14,975 nucleotides of DNA from Lachnospiraceae bacterium (GTDB lineage Bacteria; Bacillota_A; Clostridia; Lachnospirales; Lachnospiraceae), in contig JAILDD010000049.1 in the NCBI GenBank assembly GCA_024689605.1, positions 1 through 14,975 on the forward strand, in the 5' to 3' direction. The notes beneath the pieces were generated by a model. It saw nothing but the letters and a program-made list of their open reading frames with translations. It ran no database searches and was not told the DNA's origin. The stretch's first letter is position 1, and the number at the start of each line of letters is the position of its first letter. This document shows, one piece after another, positions 7,297 through 14,975 of the stretch. The position numbers were made by a program, and so were the translations under genes.

Positions 7297-9375
7297 ATGG
7301 CTGGAGCAGAAGCAAAAAAAGCACCTGGAAAAAGGCTGTTAGCAGGCGGTGATGTGGTTGTAGCCGTTTACGTGCTGGCTGCTTTTGTAATGATGATAGT
7401 TCCCATTCCTTCGTGGCTGCTTGATATTCTGCTGGCAGTGAATATGGCAGTTGCATTTTCGGTGCTCTTTTCAGCAATGTTTTCAAAAGAGGCGCTGGAT
7501 ATGTCATTTTTCCCGACCCTGCTTTTGTTTACCACGCTGTTCAGAATTTCTCTGAATATATCATCTACTCGTCTGATCCTTACTACGGGAAGCCCCGGTA
7601 ATGTGGTAGAGACTTTCGGACAGTTCGTAGGCGGCGGCGACCTGATAATGGGTATCATAGTTTTTGCCATACTGCTGATAGTCCAGTTTATGGTCATCAA
7701 TAAGGGTTCCGAGAGAGTTGCTGAAGTAACTGCAAGATTTACCCTGGATGCCATGCCCGGTAAGCAGATGGCGATAGATGCGGACCTTAATACCGGCGCC
7801 ATAGACGATCAGGAAGCAAAGAGAAGGCGAGACAAGATACAGGAAGAAGCAAGCTTTTTCGGAGCCATGGACGGTGCCGTGAAGTACGTTAAGGGAGATG
7901 CTACTGCAGGTCTTCTCATATCTGCCGTAAATATCGTGGGCGGAATTGCCATGGGTATGCTTCGCATGAATATGGAGTTCCAGGACGCTCTGAATACTTA
8001 TGTAGTATTGACCATAGGTGACGGACTGGTTTCCGCTATACCGTCCCTTCTGATATCCCTTTCAACCGGTGTGCTGGTAACAAAGGGGTCAAAGGATGCG
8101 GATTTCGGAAATGTGCTCTTAAAGCAGCTTTTCGGTCTTCCAAAGGCTATGTACATAGTTGGAGCAGTGCTTATGCTGCTGGGTATAATAACCCCGCTGC
8201 AGATATTTATCTTTGTACCCCTTGGACTTGTATTTGTCATCATAGGAAAGCGCATGGATAATATGATGAAAAAAGCCAAGGTGGAAGAGTCGGTGGAGCA
8301 GGGGGAAGTGGCCGAGGCAGAGGAAATCAGGAAGCCGGAAAATGTCACATCGCTTCTGCAGGTGGATCCTATAGAACTGGAATTCGGTTATGGTATCATT
8401 CCGCTTGCTGATGTAAGCCAGGGCGGAGACCTCCTGGACAGAGTAGTAATGATAAGGCGTCAGGTGGCACTAGAGCTTGGTACTGTTGTGCCTATCATAA
8501 GACTGCGTGATAACATACAGCTCAATCCAAACCAGTACATAATCAAGATAAAGGGCATACAGTGCTCGGAAGGCGAGATACTTTTTGACCATTATCTTGC
8601 CATGAATCCAGGAAGCGTGGAAGAGGAGATAACGGGTATTCCCACGATAGAACCCTCATTCCATCTGCCGGCACTCTGGATCACTGAGGGACAGAGAGAA
8701 AGGGCAGAGTCCTACGGCTATACGGTAGTAGATCCGCCTTCGATAATAGCTACGCATCTGACGGAGGTCATAAAGGCCCATATTGCAGAGCTTCTTACCA
8801 GACAGGATGTGCAGTCCCTGGTTGACAACCTGAAAGAGTCCAATCCTGCCATTGTGGATGAGCTTACGCCTAAGCTTCTGGGACTGGGTGAGATACAGAA
8901 AGTCCTTCAGAACCTTCTTATGGAGGGCATATCCATAAGGGATCTGCTTACTATTTTTGAATCCCTTGCAGACAGGGCGACCACCACCAGGGATACGGAT
9001 CTGCTGACTGAGTACGTGCGCCAGGCACTTAAGCGTGCCATATCGAATAAATATTTTGCGGGAGAGGATATGGCCCAGGTAGTGACCCTGGATCCGAAGC
9101 TTGAGCAGGAGATAATGGGAAGTGTCAAGCAGTCCGAGCAGGGAGCATATATCACTCTGGCACCGGACCGCGTAAGGGCAATAATAGACAGTACCGGCAA
9201 GGCTGTTGAGAAGATGGAAAACCTGGGAAGAAATGCCATAGTCCTTACTTCACCGGTGGTCAGGATGTATTATAAGCGGCTTACTGAAGATTATTATAAA
9301 GATCTGGCAGTTTTGTCGTATAATGAAGTGGAGAGCGATGTTCAGTTAAAGAGCATCGGGATGGTGAGCGCATAA
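7297..9375 (+). CDS. flhA: Flagellar export protein FlhA
   Basis: FlhA forms the nonameric ring of the export gate, couples export to the proton-motive force, and docks substrate/chaperone complexes. The product is 692 residues, the standard length. The first ~320 residues hold about eight membrane helices. The FHIPEP family signature (RVAEVTARFTLDAMPGKQM) is at 140-158, followed by AIDADLNTG. Asp201 in KGDATAG corresponds by motif to the essential Asp of enteric FlhA (D208 in Salmonella). The cytoplasmic domain starts at about 330-345 after an acidic linker. The ATG at 7297 is the first start after an in-frame TAG at 7279; its ribosome binding site is weak (only GGG at 7291-7293). flhF starts one base after the stop. 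Confidence 0.98.
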   Translation: MAGAEAKKAPGKRLLAGGDVVVAVYVLAAFVMMIVPIPSWLLDILLAVNMAVAFSVLFSAMFSKEALDMSFFPTLLLFTTLFRISLNISSTRLILTTGSPGNVVETFGQFVGGGDLIMGIIVFAILLIVQFMVINKGSERVAEVTARFTLDAMPGKQMAIDADLNTGAIDDQEAKRRRDKIQEEASFFGAMDGAVKYVKGDATAGLLISAVNIVGGIAMGMLRMNMEFQDALNTYVVLTIGDGLVSAIPSLLISLSTGVLVTKGSKDADFGNVLLKQLFGLPKAMYIVGAVLMLLGIITPLQIFIFVPLGLVFVIIGKRMDNMMKKAKVEESVEQGEVAEAEEIRKPENVTSLLQVDPIELEFGYGIIPLADVSQGGDLLDRVVMIRRQVALELGTVVPIIRLRDNIQLNPNQYIIKIKGIQCSEGEILFDHYLAMNPGSVEEEITGIPTIEPSFHLPALWITEGQRERAESYGYTVVDPPSIIATHLTEVIKAHIAELLTRQDVQSLVDNLKESNPAIVDELTPKLLGLGEIQKVLQNLLMEGISIRDLLTIFESLADRATTTRDTDLLTEYVRQALKRAISNKYFAGEDMAQVVTLDPKLEQEIMGSVKQSEQGAYITLAPDRVRAIIDSTGKAVEKMENLGRNAIVLTSPVVRMYYKRLTEDYYKDLAVLSYNEVESDVQLKSIGMVSA

Positions 9376-9376
9376 G

Positions 9377-10687
9377 ATGAACATTATTCCGTTTATTGGA
9401 AAAACAAGGGAAGCGGCTGAAAAGGAAGCAAAAAAGCAGCTGGGTCCCGACATAACGGTGATATCCTCTGACATAGTCAATGTGAGGCCCAAGGGCAAGA
9501 TATTCGCAAGACGTATGGTCAGGATAAATGTGGCTACAGAGGATGAGTCCGATAAGGAAAAGAAGATCCGTGAGGGGATTGCGTCCATAGACCGTGCAAG
9601 GAAGCGTGCGGAGGTTTCTTCTGTAAATGCCAATGCTGCAAAAAAAGCCGGGGATGCTTCAGTGACGGCCGACAAAAAAGCAGGGGAGGCGCAGAGTGTA
9701 AGCGGGCCTGCAGTTTCCGAATCGACTGCAGCCGCGCATAAAAATGATGCCCTGATGGAAGAAAAGCTCGACCATATCGAAAACCTTTTACAGCAGAAGT
9801 TCGGAAAGGATGCCGCTGCAAAAGAGGATAGTTCAAGGAATATTCAGAAGCCGGAAGCGGATTCCGTATCTGTGGATAACGAGAAGAATTCTGAGAGGGA
9901 AGCGTTTCTCAAGCTTTTGTACAAGACGCTGGTAGACAATGAAGTAAACGAGACTGTCGCAAATCAGATGGTTGACGAGCTGGAGGTGGATGCCGGCAAG
10001 GATGTAAAGATGGAGCATATCCTTTCGGATATCTACCAGAAGATAATACTTAAATTCGGCAGGCCCGAGACCATACAGCCCAATGGCAATGAATGCAGGA
10101 TCATTGTGCTGATAGGACCTACCGGGGTCGGCAAGACTACAACACTCGCAAAGCTTGCCGCAAATCTTAAGATAAAACAGAAAAAGAATGTGGCGCTTTT
10201 TACTACGGATACATACAGGATATCGGCTGCAGAGCAGTTAAGGACATATTCAAATATACTGGATGCACCGTTCCATGTTCTGTACAGTACGGAGGAAGTG
10301 GTCGAGCATGTGGATATTTACAGGGACTATGACTATATACTGGTAGATACCACAGGTCATTCACACCGTAACGAGGAATTAAAGAAGAACAATCACGAGA
10401 TAGTGGAGGCACTGAAGGCAGCAGGACAGGCTGAGGTTTACCTTGTGGTGTCGGCCACCACGAAATACAGGGATCTGGTGGATGTTGCGGATGCCTATAA
10501 GGAGATCGGGGATTACAGGCTGATCTTTACCAAGCTGGATGAGACTGATGCTCTTGGCAATCTTTTAAATCTGCATATGCATACGGGAGCACCCATGAGC
10601 TACATAACAAACGGTCAGAATGTTCCCGGAGATATTGATATATTTGATGCACAGGAAACGGTTAAGAAATTATTGGGCGGAAATTAA
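9377..10687 (+). CDS. flhF: Flagellar placement GTPase FlhF (SRP family)
   Basis: FlhF is an SRP-type GTPase that marks where flagella are built, acting with FlhG. The product is 436 residues. The N-terminal domain (1-~60) begins with the typical MNIIPFIGKTREAAEKEAKKQLG. A low-complexity Ala/Lys/Ser-rich linker spans about 80-160. The helical N region (~175-230) leads into the G domain. G1 is GPTGVGKT (247-254), the DTYR region follows, G3 is DTTGHSHR (324-331) and G4 is TKLD (385-388). The G3 element has His where many SRP-family GTPases carry Arg (DTAGR). The start lies one base after the flhA stop; the stop abuts the flhG ATG (TAAATG). Both junctions suggest coupling. Identification is firm. 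Confidence 0.95.
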   Translation: MNIIPFIGKTREAAEKEAKKQLGPDITVISSDIVNVRPKGKIFARRMVRINVATEDESDKEKKIREGIASIDRARKRAEVSSVNANAAKKAGDASVTADKKAGEAQSVSGPAVSESTAAAHKNDALMEEKLDHIENLLQQKFGKDAAAKEDSSRNIQKPEADSVSVDNEKNSEREAFLKLLYKTLVDNEVNETVANQMVDELEVDAGKDVKMEHILSDIYQKIILKFGRPETIQPNGNECRIIVLIGPTGVGKTTTLAKLAANLKIKQKKNVALFTTDTYRISAAEQLRTYSNILDAPFHVLYSTEEVVEHVDIYRDYDYILVDTTGHSHRNEELKKNNHEIVEALKAAGQAEVYLVVSATTKYRDLVDVADAYKEIGDYRLIFTKLDETDALGNLLNLHMHTGAPMSYITNGQNVPGDIDIFDAQETVKKLLGGN

Positions 10688-11581
10688 ATGGCAGACCAGG
10701 CGGAACAGTTAAGAAATATTGTCAGGGCTAACGGCGGTGCTGTGGCACAGCGTCCGCTGGCGAGGGTCATCACGGTCACCAGCGGCAAGGGCGGCGTGGG
10801 TAAATCCAACACGTCCATTAATCTTGCCGTGCAGTTCCAGAATATGGGGAAAAGGGTGATCATCCTTGATGCGGATTTCGGTCTGGCAAACATTGAGATA
10901 ATGTTCGGTACCGTACCGGAGCATAACTTAAGCGACCTGATATACCAGAATATGAACATAAAAGATGTCATTACCTGGGGACCGGGAGGTGTCGGTTTTA
11001 TCTCAGGCGGTTCGGGAATAGCGGGGCTGTCGAATCTGGGCCGGGAATATCTGACGCTCATAATCAGGAACCTGGCTGAACTGGATGCCATTGCGGATGT
11101 TATCATAATAGACACCGGTGCGGGAATATCGGATGCTGTGCTGGAATTCCTGGTGGCAAGCGGTGAGATCATCCTGGTCACAACGCCGGAACCCACGTCC
11201 ATAACGGATTCCTATTCACTTTTGAAGGCTCTTAACAGGCACCCGAGGTTTTCCAAGGAAAACTCAAAGATAAAGGTCATATCCAACAGGGTGGACCGTA
11301 TGGCTGACGGAGAGCTTCTGTTTAACAAACTGAATGTGGTGGTAGCCAGATATCTGGGCGTTCCCCTTGAATACCTGGGCGCCGTACCACAGGACAAGAT
11401 GCTTGCCGCAGCTGTGATGCAGCAGAAACCAGTTTCACTGGCGCATCCCAATGCCGAATCAGCAAAGGCATACAGGATGATCACTGAGAAACTTGAAGGA
11501 CTTGAAACAACAGGAAATGTAAAAAAGAGAGGGATGGCCGCATTTTTCTCACATATTGTGGTCAATAAGAAAAACGTATGA
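10688..11581 (+). CDS. flhG: Flagellar number regulator FlhG (YlxH/FleN), MinD-type ATPase
   Basis: FlhG is a MinD/ParA-type ATPase that limits flagellar number, stimulates FlhF GTP hydrolysis, and in Bacillus helps C-ring assembly with FliY. The product is 297 residues. The N-terminal activator helix motif DQAxxLR is present as DQAEQLR (3-9). The deviant Walker A is GKGGVGKS (33-40), the switch I region is DADFGLANIE (61-70), and the switch II element is DTGAG (142-146). The C-terminus (KKRGMAAFFSHIVVNKK) looks like the amphipathic membrane-targeting helix of this family. The ATG abuts the flhF stop; the stop overlaps the next gene by four bases (ATGA). All key motifs are intact, so a full ATPase cycle is predicted. 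Confidence 0.95.
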   Translation: MADQAEQLRNIVRANGGAVAQRPLARVITVTSGKGGVGKSNTSINLAVQFQNMGKRVIILDADFGLANIEIMFGTVPEHNLSDLIYQNMNIKDVITWGPGGVGFISGGSGIAGLSNLGREYLTLIIRNLAELDAIADVIIIDTGAGISDAVLEFLVASGEIILVTTPEPTSITDSYSLLKALNRHPRFSKENSKIKVISNRVDRMADGELLFNKLNVVVARYLGVPLEYLGAVPQDKMLAAAVMQQKPVSLAHPNAESAKAYRMITEKLEGLETTGNVKKRGMAAFFSHIVVNKKNV

Positions 11582-12303
11582 ACATAACAGATATCATGGA
11601 ACCCGGCAGGCGCGTGGATATTGAAAAAATGGGAGACTATGCCGGAGAAGACGAACTGAAGAAAGTCTATCATATCACAAAGGTTTATGATATACCGGAT
11701 GATGATACGGTGGAGATAGTGATGCCCATGGACCACGGCAGGATGATAGTCCTTGACGTGGAGGATGAGTATAAGCTCTATTTTTATGCTAAGAAGGGGC
11801 TTTATTCCTGTGAGGCAGAGGTAATAGACAGGCGCAATGATGCGAATGTTTCCGTTGCTGTACTGGCGCTCAACACCAATGTTGAAAAAGTACAGAGACG
11901 TGAGTTTTTCAGGTTTGACTGCATAATGGGAATGACTGCAAGGGAGCTTGACACACCGGAAGCACAGAACTATATGAATACCCATGTGCTTAATACCATG
12001 CAGGACCCTATGGAAAAGTGCGTGATCATGGATATAAGCGGCGGCGGGATGAAGTTCGTGTCCGCAGCCCACTTTAAGAAGGGCGGGCTCGTTCATTTAA
12101 GATTCATAATGAATGTCCGTGGCGAGAATAAAAAATATGATGTGGTATTGAGACTGCTTTATGTGGACCCGTCAGCTTCGAATCCCCGGAATACCGAATA
12201 CAGGGGAGAGTTCCTTTTCCTTGACGGCGGTGACAGGGAGGATATCATTAAATTCATTTTTGACGAGCAGCGTAAGGCAAGGCAACATCAGACCGGAAGC
12301 TGA
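11578..12303 (+). CDS. YcgR-like PilZ-domain protein, predicted c-di-GMP receptor
   Basis: Proteins of this type (YcgR in E. coli, MotI/DgrA in Bacillus) bind cyclic di-GMP and slow the flagellar motor. The product is 241 residues. Residues 1-~100 form a beta-rich N-terminal domain resembling the YcgR N-domain. The PilZ domain starts at about 105. Its two c-di-GMP motifs are intact: RxxxR (R108-R112, in RREFFR) and DxSxxG (D152, S154, G157, in DISGGG). They are separated by 39 residues, longer than in E. coli YcgR. The C-terminal helix (EDIIKFIFDEQRK) is typical of the group. The ATG overlaps the flhG stop (ATGA). The target (stator, FliM or another partner) cannot be told. It could equally be named ycgR, flgZ or motI, so no symbol is given. 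Confidence 0.85.
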   Translation: MNITDIMEPGRRVDIEKMGDYAGEDELKKVYHITKVYDIPDDDTVEIVMPMDHGRMIVLDVEDEYKLYFYAKKGLYSCEAEVIDRRNDANVSVAVLALNTNVEKVQRREFFRFDCIMGMTARELDTPEAQNYMNTHVLNTMQDPMEKCVIMDISGGGMKFVSAAHFKKGGLVHLRFIMNVRGENKKYDVVLRLLYVDPSASNPRNTEYRGEFLFLDGGDREDIIKFIFDEQRKARQHQTGS

Positions 12304-12311
12304 TTTTTGTG

Positions 12312-12336
12312 CAAATTCTCTTTATTGAGCCGGTAA
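12312..12336 (+). promoter_or_regulatory. Possible sigma-28/sigma-D promoter before cheB (weak)
   Basis: GCCGGTAA at 12329-12336 matches the flagellar sigma factor -10 consensus GCCGATAA at seven of eight positions. Upstream, CAAA at 12312-12315 resembles the -35 TAAA, but the spacing is 13 bases instead of about 15. A start site would fall near 12343, just before the cheB ribosome binding site. Spacing and chance make this tentative. Confidence 0.2.
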
Positions 12337-12358
12337 AAATGCGGCAGAAAGGGGAAAA

Positions 12359-13432
12359 ATGTCTAAAAAAATTCTGCTCATAGATGACTCTGCACTCATG
12401 AGAAGGATGTTCTGTGATATAATAAACTCCGACAGCAGATATCATGTCGAAGCTACCGCAAAGGACGGTCTTGAGGCGTTAGAGATCCTGAAGATAAACA
12501 GATTTGACGGAATAGTAACAGACATATATATGCCGGGAATGAACGGCCTGGATTTCCTCAGGGAACTTGAGAAGCTTAAGAGGTCTGAAAGGGTTATGGT
12601 GCTTTCTTCGGCCACTGCCGGGGGCGCAAAGATCACCATGGAAGCTCTGGAACTTGGGGCGGTTGATTTTATACAGAAGCCCCAGGGTACGGTTGTAAGG
12701 AATAATAAGGAATTCCTGAAGGAGTTTTTTGGTACCCTTGAAGCTGTTGTTTTTTCAAACGGGACATCAGCAAAGCCTGCAAGACGTGTAAGCGTTATAC
12801 CGGCACCGCCGGTAATTAAGGCTGAGCCGGTTAAGGTAAGCAGGATAACAGCCGGCAGCAAGATCGTAGCAATAGCAAGCTCTACCGGAGGACCGAAGGC
12901 TCTCCAGCAGGTTATCCCGAGACTGCCGGGCAATATAGATGCACCCATAGTCCTGGTTCAGCATATGCCTGTAGGTTTTACCAAGTCGCTGGCAGACAGG
13001 CTGAACGCAGCCAGCGAGGTTACTGTTACCGAGGCTGTTGAAGGCGAGTACCTGGAAAAGGGGCATGTATATATTGCCAGAGCCGGAATGCATATGAAGT
13101 GTGAGGAACGTCACGGACGTACAAGGATAGTATATTCTGACGAACCTAACAGGGAGGGGGTAAAGCCCTGTGCCAACTATATGTACGAATCTCTTATAGA
13201 GACCAACTGGCAGACTGTAGTCTGCGTGGTACTTACGGGGATGGGAAAAGACGGCACGGAAGGTATTAAGCGGCTGCATGAAAGGAAGGACACATTCATA
13301 ATCGCAGAGGATGCAAAGGACTGCGTTGTGAACGGAATGCCCGGAAGCATAGTCGCAACAGGTTTGGTGAATCAGGTCTCTGGCCTGGATCATATAGCAA
13401 CAGAAATCCTAACGAAAGTGGGGGTAAGGTGA
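12359..13432 (+). CDS. cheB: Chemotaxis methylesterase/deamidase response regulator CheB
   Basis: CheB removes methyl groups from (and deamidates) chemoreceptor glutamates, for adaptation; it is switched on by phosphorylation from CheA. The product is 357 residues. The receiver domain (1-~110) has the acidic pair D9/D10, phosphoacceptor D55 in VTDIYMPG, and K107 in IQKP. A linker (~130-165) follows. The methylesterase domain has the catalytic triad expected by motif: S175 in SSTGGP, H202 in QHMP, and D298 in GMGKDGTEG. The segment equivalent to the usual HRPSVD motif reads NREGVKPCANYM (264-275), a clear variant. The start has GAAAGGGG at 12347-12354. cheA begins two bases after the stop, so kinase and regulator are probably co-translated. 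Confidence 0.96.
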   Translation: MSKKILLIDDSALMRRMFCDIINSDSRYHVEATAKDGLEALEILKINRFDGIVTDIYMPGMNGLDFLRELEKLKRSERVMVLSSATAGGAKITMEALELGAVDFIQKPQGTVVRNNKEFLKEFFGTLEAVVFSNGTSAKPARRVSVIPAPPVIKAEPVKVSRITAGSKIVAIASSTGGPKALQQVIPRLPGNIDAPIVLVQHMPVGFTKSLADRLNAASEVTVTEAVEGEYLEKGHVYIARAGMHMKCEERHGRTRIVYSDEPNREGVKPCANYMYESLIETNWQTVVCVVLTGMGKDGTEGIKRLHERKDTFIIAEDAKDCVVNGMPGSIVATGLVNQVSGLDHIATEILTKVGVR

Positions 13433-13433
13433 A

Positions 13434-14975
13434 ATGGACGTAAGCCAATATCTTGACATTTTCCTTGATGAGAGCAGGGAGCATCTACAGAATCTCAACA
13501 CAAATGTGCTGGCTCTGGAGCAGGACTCGGAGAACATGGACACCATCAACGAGATCTTCCGTACTGCACATACCTTGAAGGGTATGGCCGGAACCATGGG
13601 CTACAAGCGCATGCAGAACCTTACGCATGATATGGAGAACGTTTTCTCCGAAGTGCGTGACGGCAACATCAAAGTAACATCCAGCATGGTCGACACCCTT
13701 TTCCAGTGCCTTGATGCACTTGAGGAGTATGTAACGACTATCCAGGAAACTTCCGATGAAGGTGACAATGACAACCAGCCTATCATCAATGCGCTTAATG
13801 CGTGCCTTGATGCAAAGGGCGGTGAAGCACCGAAGGAAGAAACTGCCAAAAAGTCCAAGAAGGGCGGAAAGAAGGCTAAGGAATCAGCTCCTGAAGAGAA
13901 GGCAGAGAAGGCTGAGTCTGATGTGCCTGCAATCCATCTTAATGAGGATGAACAGAAGGCCGTTGAGGATGCAATGCTTGCAAATAAGAAACTGTACAGC
14001 GTTGTTGTTAAGGTTCAGGAAAACTGCCTGCTTAAGGCAGCAAGAGCATTCCTTGTATTTAAGGCCATCGAAGAATTTGGTGAGGTAGTTGCGGCAAATC
14101 CTTCAACACAGGATATAGAGGATGAGAATTTTGAATTTGATTTCAAAGTGCTCATAGCTGCAGACGGAGAGCTTGCTCCTATCATAGCTGCTATTAAGAG
14201 CGTATCTGAAATCGCTGATGCGTTTGGCGGCGTATTTGAGGGCGGTACCGCTGATAGCGATGAGGCAGAAGAAGTTTCGTCCACAGAGGCTGCTGAGGCT
14301 GAGACTGAGACTGCAAAGGCACCCGAAGAAAAGAAGGAAGAAGCTCCCGCAAAGACCACTGAGGTTGCTAAGACCGAAAGCGCAGCACCTGCAAAGAGCG
14401 GCGGAAATGCACCGGCTAAGAAATCTGCCGGAAAACCTGCCGTTAACAGGACAGTGCGTGTGGATATAGAGAAGCTGGATTCACTGATGAACCTTGTCAG
14501 CGAGCTTATCATTGCCAAAAATTCGCTTGTTAGTTCGGCAACGAGCCTTGGCAGCAACAACAGCCAGCTTAATGACCATATTGAATACCTTGAGAGCGTG
14601 ACCACAAACCTTCACGAGTCTGTCATGAAGGTTCGAATGGTGCCTATCGAGTCAGTTGTTACCAAGTTCCCCCGTATGATCAGGGATCTTTCAAAGAAGC
14701 TCAACAAGCCTATTGAACTGTATATGACCGGTGAAGAGACAGAGCTTGACCGTACAGTGGTTGACGAGATCGGTGATCCTCTGATGCACCTTCTCAGGAA
14801 TTCTGCTGACCATGGTATCGAATCACCCGAAGAACGTGCAAACAGGGGCAAGCCTGAGGTTGGCTCGATTTATCTGGATGCATATCAGGACGGTAACAAT
14901 GTTGTCATCGAGGTTAAGGACGATGGTAACGGTATAGATGTTGATGCAGTCAGAAGGAAAGCCGTAGAACGCGGC
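13434..14975 (+). CDS. cheA: Chemotaxis histidine kinase CheA, 3'-truncated by window edge
   Basis: CheA autophosphorylates in response to receptors and passes phosphate to CheY and CheB. The frame is open to the last base: 514 residues are visible and the gene continues. Domains seen: P1 HPt (1-~130) with phosphoacceptor H46 in AHTLKGMAG; a Lys/Ala/Glu-rich linker (~131-165); P2-like CheY/CheB-binding domain (~185-265); a second low-complexity Ala/Glu/Lys linker (~270-337); P3 dimerisation (~338-420); and the start of the P4 kinase domain. In P4 the N-box is HLLRNSADHG (452-461) with N456, and the G1 box is DDGNG (496-500). The rest of P4 and P5 lie outside. The start gives the typical MDVSQYLDIFLDES. 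The ribosome binding site is GGGGGT at 13420-13425 and/or AAGGTG, overlapping the end of cheB. Confidence 0.97.
   Translation, partial: MDVSQYLDIFLDESREHLQNLNTNVLALEQDSENMDTINEIFRTAHTLKGMAGTMGYKRMQNLTHDMENVFSEVRDGNIKVTSSMVDTLFQCLDALEEYVTTIQETSDEGDNDNQPIINALNACLDAKGGEAPKEETAKKSKKGGKKAKESAPEEKAEKAESDVPAIHLNEDEQKAVEDAMLANKKLYSVVVKVQENCLLKAARAFLVFKAIEEFGEVVAANPSTQDIEDENFEFDFKVLIAADGELAPIIAAIKSVSEIADAFGGVFEGGTADSDEAEEVSSTEAAEAETETAKAPEEKKEEAPAKTTEVAKTESAAPAKSGGNAPAKKSAGKPAVNRTVRVDIEKLDSLMNLVSELIIAKNSLVSSATSLGSNNSQLNDHIEYLESVTTNLHESVMKVRMVPIESVVTKFPRMIRDLSKKLNKPIELYMTGEETELDRTVVDEIGDPLMHLLRNSADHGIESPEERANRGKPEVGSIYLDAYQDGNNVVIEVKDDGNGIDVDAVRRKAVERG

Noticed and set aside
11212..12096. 294-residue open frame on the - strand across flhG and the PilZ gene
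   Set aside because: It is fully antisense to two well-supported genes, has a Cys/His/Ile-rich composition typical of shadow frames, no ribosome binding site and no recognisable domain.
12292..12334. ACCGG...CCGGT inverted repeat around the PilZ gene stop as a terminator
   Set aside because: Five-base arms with a loop of over 30 bases and no U-run after the second arm; not a stable hairpin.
12767..13393. 208-residue - strand frame over cheB
   Set aside because: Shadow of cheB; no motif, odd composition, no own promoter or ribosome binding site.
13756..14088. Arg-rich + strand frame inside cheA
   Set aside because: Frame-shifted reading of the CheA P1-P2 linker; highly basic composition comes from GAA/AAG-rich codons out of frame.
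14015..14605. 196-residue - strand Ser/Ala-rich frame over cheA
   Set aside because: Reverse reading of the Ala/Glu/Lys-rich CheA linker codons produces a Ser/Ala/Phe-rich shadow; cheA is certain on the + strand.

Overview
The window is a stretch of a large flagellar/chemotaxis (fla/che) operon. All fifteen genes lie on the + strand, and the largest gap between genes is only about 70 bases. Three things point to a motile Gram-positive Clostridia member, probably Lachnospiraceae-like (Butyrivibrio/Roseburia type). First, the gene order closely follows the Bacillus/Clostridia fla/che operon. Second, the switch protein is FliY (two CheC-like modules fused to a FliN domain), not a bare FliN. Third, the genome has moderate GC, strong AAGGAGG-type ribosome binding sites, and frequent ATA and AGG codons. 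The family-level assignment is inference from protein style, not from a search.

Layout: (1) 2-1336, end of motB (stator, 5' end outside the window) and fliL. (2) 1406-3633, switch complex genes fliM and fliY. (3) 3630-9375, the flagellar type III export gate fliO, fliP, fliQ, fliR, flhB, flhA. (4) 9377-11581, flhF and flhG, the SRP-type GTPase and MinD-type ATPase that set flagellar position and number. (5) 11578-12303, a YcgR-like PilZ protein, a predicted c-di-GMP receptor. (6) 12359-14975, cheB and the 5' part of cheA, which runs off the right edge.

The genes form one logical unit: stator, rotor switch, export gate, placement, a c-di-GMP brake, and chemotaxis signalling. Stop/start junctions are very tight (TAATG, ATGA, TAAATG, ATGA), so translation is probably coupled in several places. 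I see no tRNA, rRNA, CRISPR, insertion sequence, terminator or foreign-looking island, and no gene-free stretch over 300 bases.

I did not find a new system. The points most worth a second look are: the PilZ gene coupled to flhG and placed between the flh and che blocks; the absence of cheY between fliY and fliO, although FliY keeps two complete CheC-type phosphatase motifs; a possible sigma-28/sigma-D -10 element before cheB; a TTG-started FliP with a long acidic segment after its signal peptide; an A8 tract at the fliO/fliP junction, where a one-base slip would fuse the two frames; and an 18-bp tandem repeat encoding the Pro/Ala linker of FliY.
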